Source: CAZVWJ01 sp964631325
GTDB lineage: Bacteria; T1Sed10-126
Assembly (NCBI GenBank): GCA_964631325.1
Contig: CAZVWJ010000041.1
Span: forward strand, 1-21,649
Reading direction: 5' to 3'
Length of the DNA: 21,649 bases
Shown: piece by piece, positions 16,263-21,649 of the stretch
How the letters are laid out: every line of letters starts with the position of its first letter
Position numbering within the stretch: position 1 is the stretch's first letter
The notes under the pieces: model-generated
What the model saw: only the letters and a program-made list of their open reading frames with translations
Databases searched by the model: none
Told to the model about the DNA's origin: nothing
Position numbers and translations under genes: made by a program

Positions 16263-16316
16263 AAAACAAATCCAAAACCTCGTGGCCCTCAAAGTGGCAC
16301 AAACCTGCTTCAAAAG

Positions 16317-16383
16317 GGACAGGATTTACAAGATTAGCTGGAATAAAAAAATTCAAATCTTGTTTATCCTGTTAAACCTGTCC
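16317..16383. repeat. Imperfect palindrome of the 'ACAGGAT...ATCCTGT' type
   Basis: Arms at 16319-16335 and 16356-16372 pair at 15 of 17 positions (inner AAGATT/AATCTT, outer ACAGGAT/ATCCTGT) around a 20-nt A-rich loop. GGACAGG at 16317-16323 can alternatively pair with a second CCTGTCC at 16377-16383, because CCTGT is duplicated on the right side. It resembles a dispersed palindromic intergenic repeat common in environmental bacteria, from memory only. Confidence 0.6.
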
Positions 16384-16403
16384 AATTGTTTTTGACTTCC
16401 CGA

Positions 16404-16594
16404 ACTTCTCTGCGTCTTTGCGCCTTTGCGTTATCTTCGCAGTTGCGAGTTCCGGGTTTCGTGTTTAAGAATTTTACCTCTTCGGTTTTAAAATCTTTTG
16501 CCTCTTCACAGTTTTGACTTCGCGCCTCTTCGCCTCTTCGGTTTTAAGCCCTTACCCCTCCTCGCCTCCCCGCCTGCTCGCCTCTTCGCGCCTC
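16404..16594. repeat. C/T-rich direct repeats of GCCTCTTCG / CTTTGCG units
   Basis: A purine-poor tract made of degenerate units. The left part is TGCGTCTTTGCGCCTTTGCG. The right part has repeated CGCCTCTTCG, CTCGCCTCCCCG and CTCGCCTCTTCG. CCTCTTCGGTTTTAA occurs exactly twice (16477-16491 and 16533-16547). Short open frames through it on the minus strand give Arg/Lys/Gly-rich low-complexity peptides and are not credible genes. Confidence 0.6.
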
Positions 16595-16665
16595 CAAAAG
16601 TTGAACTTGCCTCATAACGGCATCTCGGAGTCACGCAATCACGACTAACTTCAAAAACCTTATGT

Positions 16666-16694
16666 AGAATACAATATCGACCTCCGTTTGACAA
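16666..16694 (-). promoter_or_regulatory. Candidate displaced promoter of yjbQ
   Basis: Minus-strand TTGTCA (-35, 16694-16689), exactly 17 bp, TATTCT (-10, 16671-16666). It sits just outside the right arm of the 13-bp inverted repeat and points to yjbQ, almost 500 bp away across the repeat patchwork. The -35 matches five of six bases, the -10 four. Confidence 0.35.
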
Positions 16695-16753
16695 AAATGT
16701 TATATTTTTTCCGTGGGGGCTTTTCGCCCAAAAACAGAATCTTAAAACAAATT

Positions 16754-16790
16754 TCCTCTCCCCTGGTGGGAGAGGAGTAAGGTGAGGGGG
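16754..16790. repeat. TCCTCTCCC hairpin element
   Basis: A perfect 9-bp stem (TCCTCTCCC at 16754-16762, GGGAGAGGA at 16768-16776) with a 5-nt loop CTGGT, followed by GTAAGGTGAGGGGG. This layout is the familiar dispersed intergenic hairpin seen in many bacterial genomes, as remembered. No T-run follows on either strand, so it is not a standard terminator. Confidence 0.55.
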
Positions 16791-16885
16791 AAGTTTTCGT
16801 TCGAAAAACTGGAGACTTACCAGCCCTCAATCATTCTGATAAAATAAACTGAAATACACATTAAATACAGAACTTACCCGCAGCT

Positions 16886-17016
16886 CGTCATTGCCGGACT
16901 CGATCCGGCAATCCAGAGATCCGAACTCTTTGGATTTCGGAAAACTTTCTACGTTCGCTTGTCCGGAATGACGGGAGTAGGACTGGCTTCCGGGTATCCG
17001 GCGTTTCACGCCTGCA
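16886..17016. repeat. CGTCATTGCCGGA palindromic element
   Basis: The left end has a perfect 9-bp stem-loop (ATTGCCGGA 16890-16898, TCCGGCAAT 16904-16912). An outer pair CGTCATT (16886-16892) with AATGACG (16967-16973) closes a roughly 88-bp unit containing a further CCGAA/TTCGG pair. It continues into GGCG-TTTCA-CGCC at about 17000. The nested-palindrome design and wording match a well-known class of dispersed intergenic repeats in many bacteria (memory, not searched). A minus-strand open frame of 83 codons across it is a by-product. Confidence 0.6.
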
Positions 17017-17079
17017 CTCGACGTATTATTACATTCATAGGAAAGTTTTAGATAAACTATTCCTGAGGAGGTTTTCAAC

Positions 17080-17553
17080 TTGAACGAGGATAAGTATTTG
17101 CTCCTGCGTAGAATGGAATTTCCGGAGATTGAGAATTTTAGCGAGGAAAAAATGAACCACTACTTTGCCACGCTGATGAAGACGGCCAAAGTCGACGGCC
17201 TGGTTCCGGAGGAAGACAGGCTGATCGACACTTTGATGGAACTATTTTCGTTGAATAAGGATGAAATTGAGCTGATCAAATACATCGTTAACAAGGGCAC
17301 TGACCTGGTAGAACTAATAGATCGTCTCGAGGATCCCGGCCTCCACGTCTGTCTTTTCCGGGACGCTTACCGGGTCGCCCTGGCCAACAACCAGGTAACA
17401 AAAAAAGAAGCAAACCTTTTAAATAAACTTCAAGCCAGGCTAACAATCACTGAACAGGAAGCGAAAAGAATCCAAAAAATTGTCAACAAGGACCAGGAAC
17501 TGCAGGCCCGGCTTGCCAACCTGCTCAAGGACGTGAAGAATCGACAAGACTGA
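17080..17553 (+). CDS. TerB-like protein
   Basis: A 157-residue all-helical cytosolic protein resembling TerB/TerB-like domains, which occur in stress-response and envelope-associated systems. The TerB-like repeat pattern appears twice: a helix, then Ala-Lys-Val-Asp-Gly-x-Val-x-x-Glu-Glu-Asp (residues 36-46), and a later Ala-Leu-Ala-Asn-Asn-Gln-Val-Thr-Lys-Lys-Glu-Ala with the following helix. These acidic loops are the usual Asp/Glu-rich turns of the family. The start is TTG at 17080, with AGGAGG eight bases upstream. No other tellurite-resistance genes are nearby; it heads a three-gene operon with two unknown membrane proteins. Confidence 0.75.
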   Translation: MNEDKYLLLRRMEFPEIENFSEEKMNHYFATLMKTAKVDGLVPEEDRLIDTLMELFSLNKDEIELIKYIVNKGTDLVELIDRLEDPGLHVCLFRDAYRVALANNQVTKKEANLLNKLQARLTITEQEAKRIQKIVNKDQELQARLANLLKDVKNRQD

Positions 17554-17586
17554 CTGAAAACACAAGTTTTGTGAAGTGATTTTAGC

Positions 17587-18177
17587 GTGGGTTATTTAGA
17601 ATTTGCTAAAAAAGTGACGGTTATAGTTGTAGTTGGCTTCGGGATATTCTGCCTGGGCTGTTATTTTTTCGGCGGTCCGGACGCAGACCTGAAAAGCTGT
17701 TTCCTTAATGTGGTCCGCGACGGTGCACGTCTTACTACCCGCCACAATCGAATCATGGAAAGAAAAATTGCCCAGCGCCAACAGAAAAATGAGCCTCTCC
17801 GGATAAAATTTGAAGACCACGCAATCCGAATCGAAGGCGGAGACACTTACCTCCAAGAAGCACGCCAGCTAAAAGCAGACGTCAAAGAGCGCGTGGAACA
17901 AACGCTCACTACCGCGAAACAGGAACTGCAGTCGGATACGCCTGGGAAAATCTCGCGGTACATAAATAATCATTTCGATACAAACAGTATCAGACTGGTT
18001 CTCAACTCCGATACAATGGCCAGACTACTAACAAAAATTCATCAGACCGCCCCGACCGCGGAAACAAAAAAGTTATTAAAAAATTACGCCCAGAAGATGC
18101 AGGAGAACATCTCCGACACGCTGGTTGCCCGGATAGAATCAACCCTTGCAGCGGACTCCCCGGATTTAGTGAAATAG
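17587..18177 (+). CDS. Single-pass membrane protein of unknown function
   Basis: A 196-residue protein with one N-terminal transmembrane segment (about residues 8-28) preceded by Lys-Lys, then a charged, mostly helical soluble part probably facing outward or lying along the membrane. No family recognised. Two Cys lie within the membrane segment and one just after it; residues 45-65 are strongly basic and 90-115 look like an amphipathic helix. Start GTG at 17587 has only a weak AAGTGA upstream. It begins 33 nt after the TerB-like gene and 35 nt before the next, so it is probably one transcript with both. Confidence 0.65.
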   Translation: MGYLEFAKKVTVIVVVGFGIFCLGCYFFGGPDADLKSCFLNVVRDGARLTTRHNRIMERKIAQRQQKNEPLRIKFEDHAIRIEGGDTYLQEARQLKADVKERVEQTLTTAKQELQSDTPGKISRYINNHFDTNSIRLVLNSDTMARLLTKIHQTAPTAETKKLLKNYAQKMQENISDTLVARIESTLAADSPDLVK

Positions 18178-18212
18178 TTTTTTTGCATACTATTGAAAAA
18201 GAGGCTCAACGA

Positions 18213-18863
18213 ATGAATAAAAATTACGAGGAAGACGAATACATTGACGAAGCCGGAACCGGAGTTTCCTTCACAGCTTTCATGACCGCGGTTTCCTTTT
18301 TCTTTATCGGTCTTCTCCTGACAAGCAATAGAAATTTACAGGGACCGCTCCGGGTGCCGCTCTATTTTCTATTTATTAGTACTTACGGCTTTCTTTACTC
18401 CACCTTTGTTTACGCCAATGCCACCGGCTTTACCGTGCGTGAGAATCGTCAACGTATGAAAAAGCATATGTATATCGGGGACCTGCTCTCGGAATACTTC
18501 GGAGTTTATTTCCTGGTTCTTCCCATTCCTTTTATTCTTTACGGTTTCACTGATGACTTAATGCTGGCACTTTTACTGCTAATTACCGGTCACGTTTTCT
18601 TTTTCTGTTATCATTACCTCGGCTACTCCGTCCTGGAAGGTTTTGTCCCCGCCTGGTTTATGAAAGTCTCCGTCACTGTGATAATCTCCATAAATGTGCT
18701 CAATTTTAGCGTGTTTTACCAGGGAATTTATACCAAACATTATATACTTGCCGGAATTAATGGAGGATTTATTTTGTCCCTGTTTGTCCTTAGTTTCTGG
18801 TGGTCGGAGACTTTGAACCTTGAACATTTAGCTCAACATCGGGAAAAAAGAAAGGACGAGTAA
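18213..18863 (+). CDS. Polytopic membrane protein of unknown function
   Basis: A 216-residue protein with about six transmembrane helices: near residues 18-37, 45-66, 95-115, 118-138, 148-166 and 172-195, by hydrophobicity. The N-terminus is very acidic (Tyr-Glu-Glu-Asp-Glu-Tyr-Ile-Asp-Glu-Ala) and the C-terminus is charged. I chose the ATG at 18213, preceded by GAGG, over a TTG at 18183. It shares an operon with the TerB-like and single-pass proteins. No transporter or enzyme motif was recognised. Confidence 0.7.
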   Translation: MNKNYEEDEYIDEAGTGVSFTAFMTAVSFFFIGLLLTSNRNLQGPLRVPLYFLFISTYGFLYSTFVYANATGFTVRENRQRMKKHMYIGDLLSEYFGVYFLVLPIPFILYGFTDDLMLALLLLITGHVFFFCYHYLGYSVLEGFVPAWFMKVSVTVIISINVLNFSVFYQGIYTKHYILAGINGGFILSLFVLSFWWSETLNLEHLAQHREKRKDE

Positions 18864-18864
18864 A

Positions 18865-19182
18865 TTAATAATTCAATAAGACAATTGCCACCAGCGCCAG
18901 ACCAATCCCCAGGATTTCTTTCAATCCCAGAGTTTCGTGAAAAAAAGTAAAACCAACCAGAGCCACGGTGATCAGGTTAAAGCAGATCAAAACGGCCACG
19001 GCAATTGCAATCTTTTCGCGTTTAAAGGAATAACCCAGGGCAATACTGGCAATGACATACAACAGGAGCGCGATCAACATGTAGTAAAATGTTGAGGATT
19101 CCGCCCAGAATTTGAGAAATACATCGCCAGCAGTAAACAAAACGCCACTGGCGGCCGCCAACAAAATAAATATCCAGTCCAT
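18865..19182 (-). CDS. Small four-helix EamA/SMR-like membrane protein
   Basis: A 105-residue protein with four hydrophobic helices, the size and layout of EamA-half or small-multidrug-resistance-like transporters. The last helices read Phe-Phe-His-Glu-Thr-Leu-Gly-Leu-Lys-Glu-Ile-Leu-Gly-Ile-Gly-Leu, a typical EamA ending. The Glu in helix 1 that is essential in EmrE-type pumps is not at the expected place; an Asp (residue 20) lies nearby in Ala-Gly-Asp-Val-Phe-Leu-Lys-Phe. It may therefore be an undecaprenyl-arabinose-flippase-like or orphan EamA half rather than a drug pump. It converges with the preceding gene with a one-base gap between stop codons. Substrate unknown. Confidence 0.75.
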   Translation of the reverse strand: MDWIFILLAAASGVLFTAGDVFLKFWAESSTFYYMLIALLLYVIASIALGYSFKREKIAIAVAVLICFNLITVALVGFTFFHETLGLKEILGIGLALVAIVLLNY

Positions 19183-19212
19183 TGTGAATCAGAATCCCTT
19201 TTAAATTACTTG

Positions 19213-19468
19213 CTAATATTCAAAAATATTTGATCCATAATTGCTTTTCACAAATACTAATCTGTTCTTTGTACCACAGTGCGCATCCAGGAACTGATCT
19301 AAACGCTCGAATGATAAACGTTCCCGGCCCCATTCTATTTCACTGATAGCCGGCGGATAGATTTCCAACCTCCGCCAGGACCGGCTGAAACCACTCCTGC
19401 TTTTTGCGAAGCATCCGAATAGTTTCGGCCCAGTTTGCGGAATCAAGAGCTTCCTTCACTTCAGCCAT
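19213..19468 (-). pseudogene. Frameshifted XRE-type helix-turn-helix regulator
   Basis: From ATG 19468 (with GGTGAT upstream) the frame reads a start typical of XRE-family regulators: Ala-Glu-Thr-Ile-Arg-Met-Leu-Arg-Lys-Lys-Gln-Glu-Trp, then Val-Leu-Ala-Glu-Val. It then hits a stop. The recognition-helix half, Tyr-Pro-Pro-Ala-Ile-Ser-Glu-Ile-Glu-Trp-Gly-Arg-Glu, continues in another frame to 19213. A one-base indel near 19364-19372 rejoins the two. Either the gene is newly broken or the read is wrong by one base. The product is short (about 85 residues), so it would be a minimal DNA-binding protein. Confidence 0.72.
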
Positions 19469-19499
19469 AAAAATATCACCATTTTCATGTTATGAACTT

Positions 19500-19545
19500 A
19501 CTAAAGTCTTAATCTTAGTGTAAAGTCATAGCTTTGTTATTTCAA
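19500..19545 (-). promoter_or_regulatory. Promoter with overlapping palindromic operator for the XRE gene
   Basis: Minus-strand TTGAAA (-35, 19545-19540), 17 bp, TACACT (-10, 19522-19517), about 50 bp before the XRE start. Over the -10 and start region lies an imperfect palindrome, ACTAAAG...CTTAGT (19500-19519), and TAAAGTC occurs twice as a direct repeat 19 bp apart (19502-19508, 19521-19527). That spacing, close to two helix turns, fits an autoregulatory repressor site. Confidence 0.48.
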
Positions 19546-19690
19546 AAAATTAAATTATTTTTTATCGCAAAAGAGAAAATTTTAGGCGTCTTCAACTGAA
19601 TTACACAATTCACTTGGCCGGGAATAGAAGTTGTTTATCGATTAAACCATTATTTTAAGAATTCTCTTCTTCTATCCGAAGCACGGATTT
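19546..19690. other. Gene-free A/T-rich spacer
   Basis: Between the XRE promoter and the left arsR-flanking repeat I see no open frame, hairpin with T-run, or repeat that I can support. Confidence 0.5.
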
Positions 19691-19732
19691 CATGAATTTA
19701 TGGTTTCATGGTTTGCGAAAAAGCGCAATTCG
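19691..19732. repeat. 42-bp direct repeat, left copy
   Basis: Matches 20103-20144 at 38 of 42 positions in the same orientation. The core includes ATGGTTTCATGGTTTGCGAA. The two copies are 412 bp apart and bracket the arsR gene. The -35 box of the arsR promoter (TTGCGA) lies inside this copy. Confidence 0.85.
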
Positions 19733-19741
19733 ACGTAAAAT
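19713..19741 (+). promoter_or_regulatory. Candidate arsR promoter partly supplied by a repeat
   Basis: TTGCGA (19713-19718), exactly 17 bp, TAAAAT (19736-19741), about 37 bp before the arsR ATG. The -35 and most of the spacer belong to the 42-bp repeat; the -10 does not. The right-hand copy has no -10 at the same distance. Confidence 0.48.
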
Positions 19742-19777
19742 TGGGGATAATACTTTTAAATAAAGGGGGTGAAATAA

Positions 19778-20071
19778 ATGGGACTTCTGAACCAGGAATC
19801 CTATCACCGGGCCGCGGACTGTCATGACAAACTCGGGAATCCAATCCGGTATACAATTTACCGGTTGGTGGGAGAACACGAGGAGGTTACCTCCGCTGAA
19901 ATTGCTGGGATGATCGATCGGGAGCAATCAAATGTCTCCCAGCACCTGGCTCTTTTCAAGGATAAGGATATGGTTCAATCGCGCCGGGACGGAAACGATG
20001 TTTATTACAAGATTAAGCGCCAGGATATTTACGATCTGGTCATTAAATTTGAGGATCTGTTTAATCGCTGA
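19778..20071 (+). CDS. ArsR-family transcriptional regulator
   Basis: A 97-residue winged helix-turn-helix protein of the ArsR type. The recognition region reads Ser-Asn-Val-Ser-Gln-His-Leu-Ala-Leu-Phe-Lys-Asp, followed by the wing Ser-Arg-Arg-Asp-Gly-Asn-Asp-Val-Tyr-Tyr-Lys-Ile. The classic arsenic/cadmium Cys motif (Glu-Leu-Cys-Val-Cys) is absent; the only Cys is Cys15, so the inducer may be something other than a soft metal. The ATG has a strong GGGGGTGA site. It has no cotranscribed partner: the genes beyond it are on the other strand. It is bracketed by 42-bp direct repeats. Its target is unknown. Confidence 0.92.
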   Translation: MGLLNQESYHRAADCHDKLGNPIRYTIYRLVGEHEEVTSAEIAGMIDREQSNVSQHLALFKDKDMVQSRRDGNDVYYKIKRQDIYDLVIKFEDLFNR

Positions 20072-20102
20072 ACCAGTTCCGCCATCCCCGGTTCGCGAAT
20101 TT

Positions 20103-20144
20103 TATGAATTCATGGTTTCATGGTTTGCGAAAATGCGCGATTCG
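20103..20144. repeat. 42-bp direct repeat, right copy
   Basis: The second copy of the sequence at 19691-19732 (38 of 42 identical), 31 bp after the arsR stop. Confidence 0.85.
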
Positions 20145-20165
20145 GTTGGTTTATTATTTTTTTGG

Positions 20166-20507
20166 CTAATTTTCGGGCCAGCGTTCTCCCTCGGGAAGAT
20201 ATTTCTGCCCCTCCGGGTAGTCGCTGTGGCGGGGGATTGGATACTGTTTTCCGTCTTTTACCATGTCCTGGGCAATGTGTTCGAGGGCGGCGCGGAGGTA
20301 GCCCAGCCAGGCCTCGTAATCGCCGTCGTTGCGGCGGATCATCTCGTCGGCGGTCTCCAGGGCGCCCTCTACGTGGTGGGTTTCCTTGCGGTGATAAGGG
20401 CCGAGGTTATCGACCGCGTCAAAATAGCGGTCGAGGTAAACGTGAACTTCCAGGTACCCCTTCCCCAGTTCTTCCCTGGTCAGCTCAGCGTGTTTATCCG
20501 CGTTCAT
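20166..20507 (-). CDS. Hypothetical 113-residue soluble protein
   Basis: I do not recognise this gene. The protein is soluble and acidic and probably all-helical for its first 85 residues. It includes a Tyr-His-Arg-Lys-Glu-Thr-His-His segment and a later Trp/Tyr-rich helix, His-Ile-Ala-Gln-Asp-Met. The C-terminus is Pro/Tyr/Arg-rich and looks extended. The clustered His residues with nearby Glu could bind a metal, which is speculation. The ATG has GGGTGG a few bases upstream. It follows the decayed nucleotidyltransferase-PseG gene by 45 nt on the same strand. Confidence 0.65.
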   Translation of the reverse strand: MNADKHAELTREELGKGYLEVHVYLDRYFDAVDNLGPYHRKETHHVEGALETADEMIRRNDGDYEAWLGYLRAALEHIAQDMVKDGKQYPIPRHSDYPEGQKYLPEGERWPEN

Positions 20508-20552
20508 TTTACCACCCGGGGCAGAAATTTACGAAAGCCGGAAATATTAAAC

Positions 20553-21553
20553 TCAGGAGCGGAGCATATCCATAACGAGCTGTTTAATGCGTTCGAGGCC
20601 ATCACCGTCCATTATCTGGCGGCCGCGGTTAATTATCTGCTTGCGGCGCTCAAAATTACGGTCAAGTTCCCTGATGTTTTCAATCACCCGGCTAAAGTCA
20701 ACTGGGGCGCCGCGGCCGAGAAAGACCAGGGCGCCTTCGTTGTCCAGAAATCCCATCCGCCCTTGAGGTCCTCGAGGTTAATAATTGCCGCGGGCAGGTT
20801 GCGGAGTTCCTCCACGTAATCGAAATCGGTGTCCAAGATATCGAGGAAGACAATGTCCGGATCAATTTTTACAATCTGATCGACTTCTTTCTCCGGATGA
20901 AGCTCTCTAACCGAGTATTCACTCCGATTCAGCTTCTCCCGACCGCCCTCGTGAGCGGGATCGGTAAGAAAGATTAACTCACTGCCAAGGATATCCTCGA
21001 AATACTCGGCCAGGGAAAGACAGCGATAAATATGACCCATTCCGATTTCCCCGACGCCGTCGACCCGGAACAGGATCCAGGGGGGCTCGTTTATTTTTTC
21101 GGCTAACCAGCAGTCATACAACGAGTTGACTTCAAAGGAGGAAATCTCGTCGGTAACCACGTAGGCCGGTTCGGCGTCCAGAAGCTGATCACGCTGAAGG
21201 AGGAAGGGTTTAGTCACGTAAATAGAGCCGGTCTCGCGGAAGAAGGGTTCGCGGCGGGGCCCGCTGACCCGGCGTTCCCGGAGGGAGGACAAATGTTTTT
21301 CGCCGGGCTGTTTCTTCCAGTAAGTGGTGTGTTGCTCAGTCACGCTGACCACGCTGCTGTCGGGATTTTCCCGCGCCAGGGCCACGTCGTCGTCGATGTT
21401 TTCCGGCCGGACAAAGGGCACGTCCGGTTCGGCGAGTTCCTCGGGCCGCAGAAAAGGGACCTGCCCAATTTTCTTAAAATTTTTCTTGGGCAGACGGGGG
21501 GAGACGCCCTCCGCGGGAATCATGCAAATAGTTGGTTGGAATTCTTGTCCCAA
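20553..21553 (-). pseudogene. Decayed CMP-sialic-acid-synthetase/PseG fusion
   Basis: The remains of a fused sugar-activation gene. The N-terminal part is CMP-sialic-acid-synthetase-like (NeuA/PseF type): Cys-Met-Ile-Pro-Ala-Glu-Gly, Arg-Leu-Pro-Lys-Lys-Asn, Ser-Ser-Val-Val-Ser-Val. From residue 160 it is PseG-like (Leu-Phe-Arg-Val-Asp-Gly...Gly-Met-Gly-His-Ile-Tyr-Arg-Cys). Stretches expected between conserved blocks are missing at three places: after Lys-Lys-Ile-Gly (about residue 30), after Asp-Val-Pro-Phe (about 47), and after Asn-Leu-Glu-Asp-Leu-Lys-Gly (near 20760). At the last the frame also shifts, the true C-terminus continuing in another frame down to 20553. Each half is roughly half normal length. 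The Arg/Gly loop that binds CTP is altered to Glu-Gly-Val-Ser-Pro. The start is taken as TTG 21553. Confidence 0.8.
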
Positions 21554-21649
21554 AGGTATTCACCGTAATTTATTGAGGTATTTGTTAATTTGTGCTCTCC
21601 CAGGGTTCTGGTTACAGATTGTTCCTTATCAGAAGCTCTCTCTACTAAC
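21554..21649. other. Right edge, no gene seen
   Basis: The last bases of the window hold only the ribosome binding region (GGTGAATACC) of the pseudogene and sequence without a recognisable feature. An upstream gene may begin beyond the edge. Confidence 0.4.

Larger units (their letters stand above)
16191..16643. repeat. 453-bp block bounded by a 13-bp inverted repeat
   Basis: CGTGATTGCGTGA at 16191-16203 and its exact reverse complement TCACGCAATCACG at 16631-16643 bracket the gene-free patchwork in front of yjbQ. The left arm touches the yjbQ ribosome binding site. Some further similarity continues inward (TGAGGTAACTT on one side, AAGTTG...CCTCAT on the other, interrupted). There is no transposase, so at most this is a non-autonomous (MITE-like) block. 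The contents are listed as separate repeats. Confidence 0.5.

Noticed and set aside
16191..16643. A CRISPR array or an insertion sequence in the repeat patchwork
   Set aside because: Repeat units are irregular, differ in kind and have no uniform spacers; no transposase or cas gene is present.
16717..16729. GGGC-TTTTC-GCCC hairpin as a terminator
   Set aside because: The stem is only four pairs (slightly more with mismatches) and no T-run follows on either strand; no gene ends just before it.
16506..17078. Two short minus-strand open frames (62 and 83 codons) in the gene-free gap
   Set aside because: They are translations of the C/T-rich tract and the palindromic element, low in complexity or of the repeat-peptide type, with no ribosome binding site.
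17080..17553. A complete tellurite-resistance (ter) cluster
   Set aside because: Only a TerB-like gene is present; no TerC, TerD/TerZ or related genes are in the window.
19932..20819. A long plus-strand open frame of 295 codons
   Set aside because: It crosses the arsR gene in another frame, runs antisense to two minus-strand coding regions, and has a composition of a shadow frame with no ribosome binding site.

Overview
The window looks like bacterial chromosome from a diderm (outer-membrane-bearing), probably anaerobic Firmicute-like organism. Signs are an outer-membrane beta-barrel ending in Phe, a lipobox lipoprotein, strong AGGAGG-type ribosome binding sites, frequent GTG/TTG starts, a yebC-ruvC pair and a yraN-comM pair. 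Many proteins are rich in Asp and Glu, which would fit a moderate halophile such as a member of the Halanaerobiales. That placement is inference from gene content, not a database result. No rRNA, tRNA, CRISPR array or insertion sequence was seen.

Positions 1-12690 are almost continuously coded on the minus strand. Read in the direction of transcription they give a D-aminoacylase-type amidohydrolase and a MEMO-family protein; yraN, comM (yifB), a SLOG/TIGR00725 protein and acylphosphatase; yebC and ruvC; a three-subunit molybdenum hydroxylase (Mo, 2Fe-2S, FAD); an outer-membrane barrel; and a lipoprotein. Three of these genes (ruvC, the TIGR00725 gene, yraN) have no ATG, GTG or TTG that preserves their conserved N-terminus. 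Each has a well-spaced Shine-Dalgarno site in front of ATT or ATC instead. This is the most notable observation in the window.

Positions 12690-16173 hold a plus-strand radical SAM activase-like gene (COG1313 type). It converges, with a 4-nt overlap, on a minus-strand envelope pair: a polysaccharide deacetylase and a Bax-like glucosaminidase. yjbQ lies behind these. Positions 16174-17079 have no gene and are a patchwork of at least five kinds of short dispersed repeat or hairpin element. Part of it is bracketed by a 13-bp inverted repeat that appears to sit between a candidate yjbQ promoter and the yjbQ ribosome binding site.

Positions 17080-21649 are an accessory region. It holds a plus-strand operon of a TerB-like protein, a single-pass membrane protein and a polytopic membrane protein of unknown role; a small EamA/SMR-like membrane protein; a frameshifted XRE-type regulator with a recognisable promoter/operator; an ArsR regulator bracketed by 42-bp direct repeats, one of which supplies its -35 box; an unknown 113-residue protein; and a decayed fusion of a CMP-sialic-acid-synthetase-type nucleotidyltransferase with a PseG-type hydrolase, carrying three large internal deletions and a frameshift. 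Repeats and decay together suggest a recombination-prone, eroding stretch.
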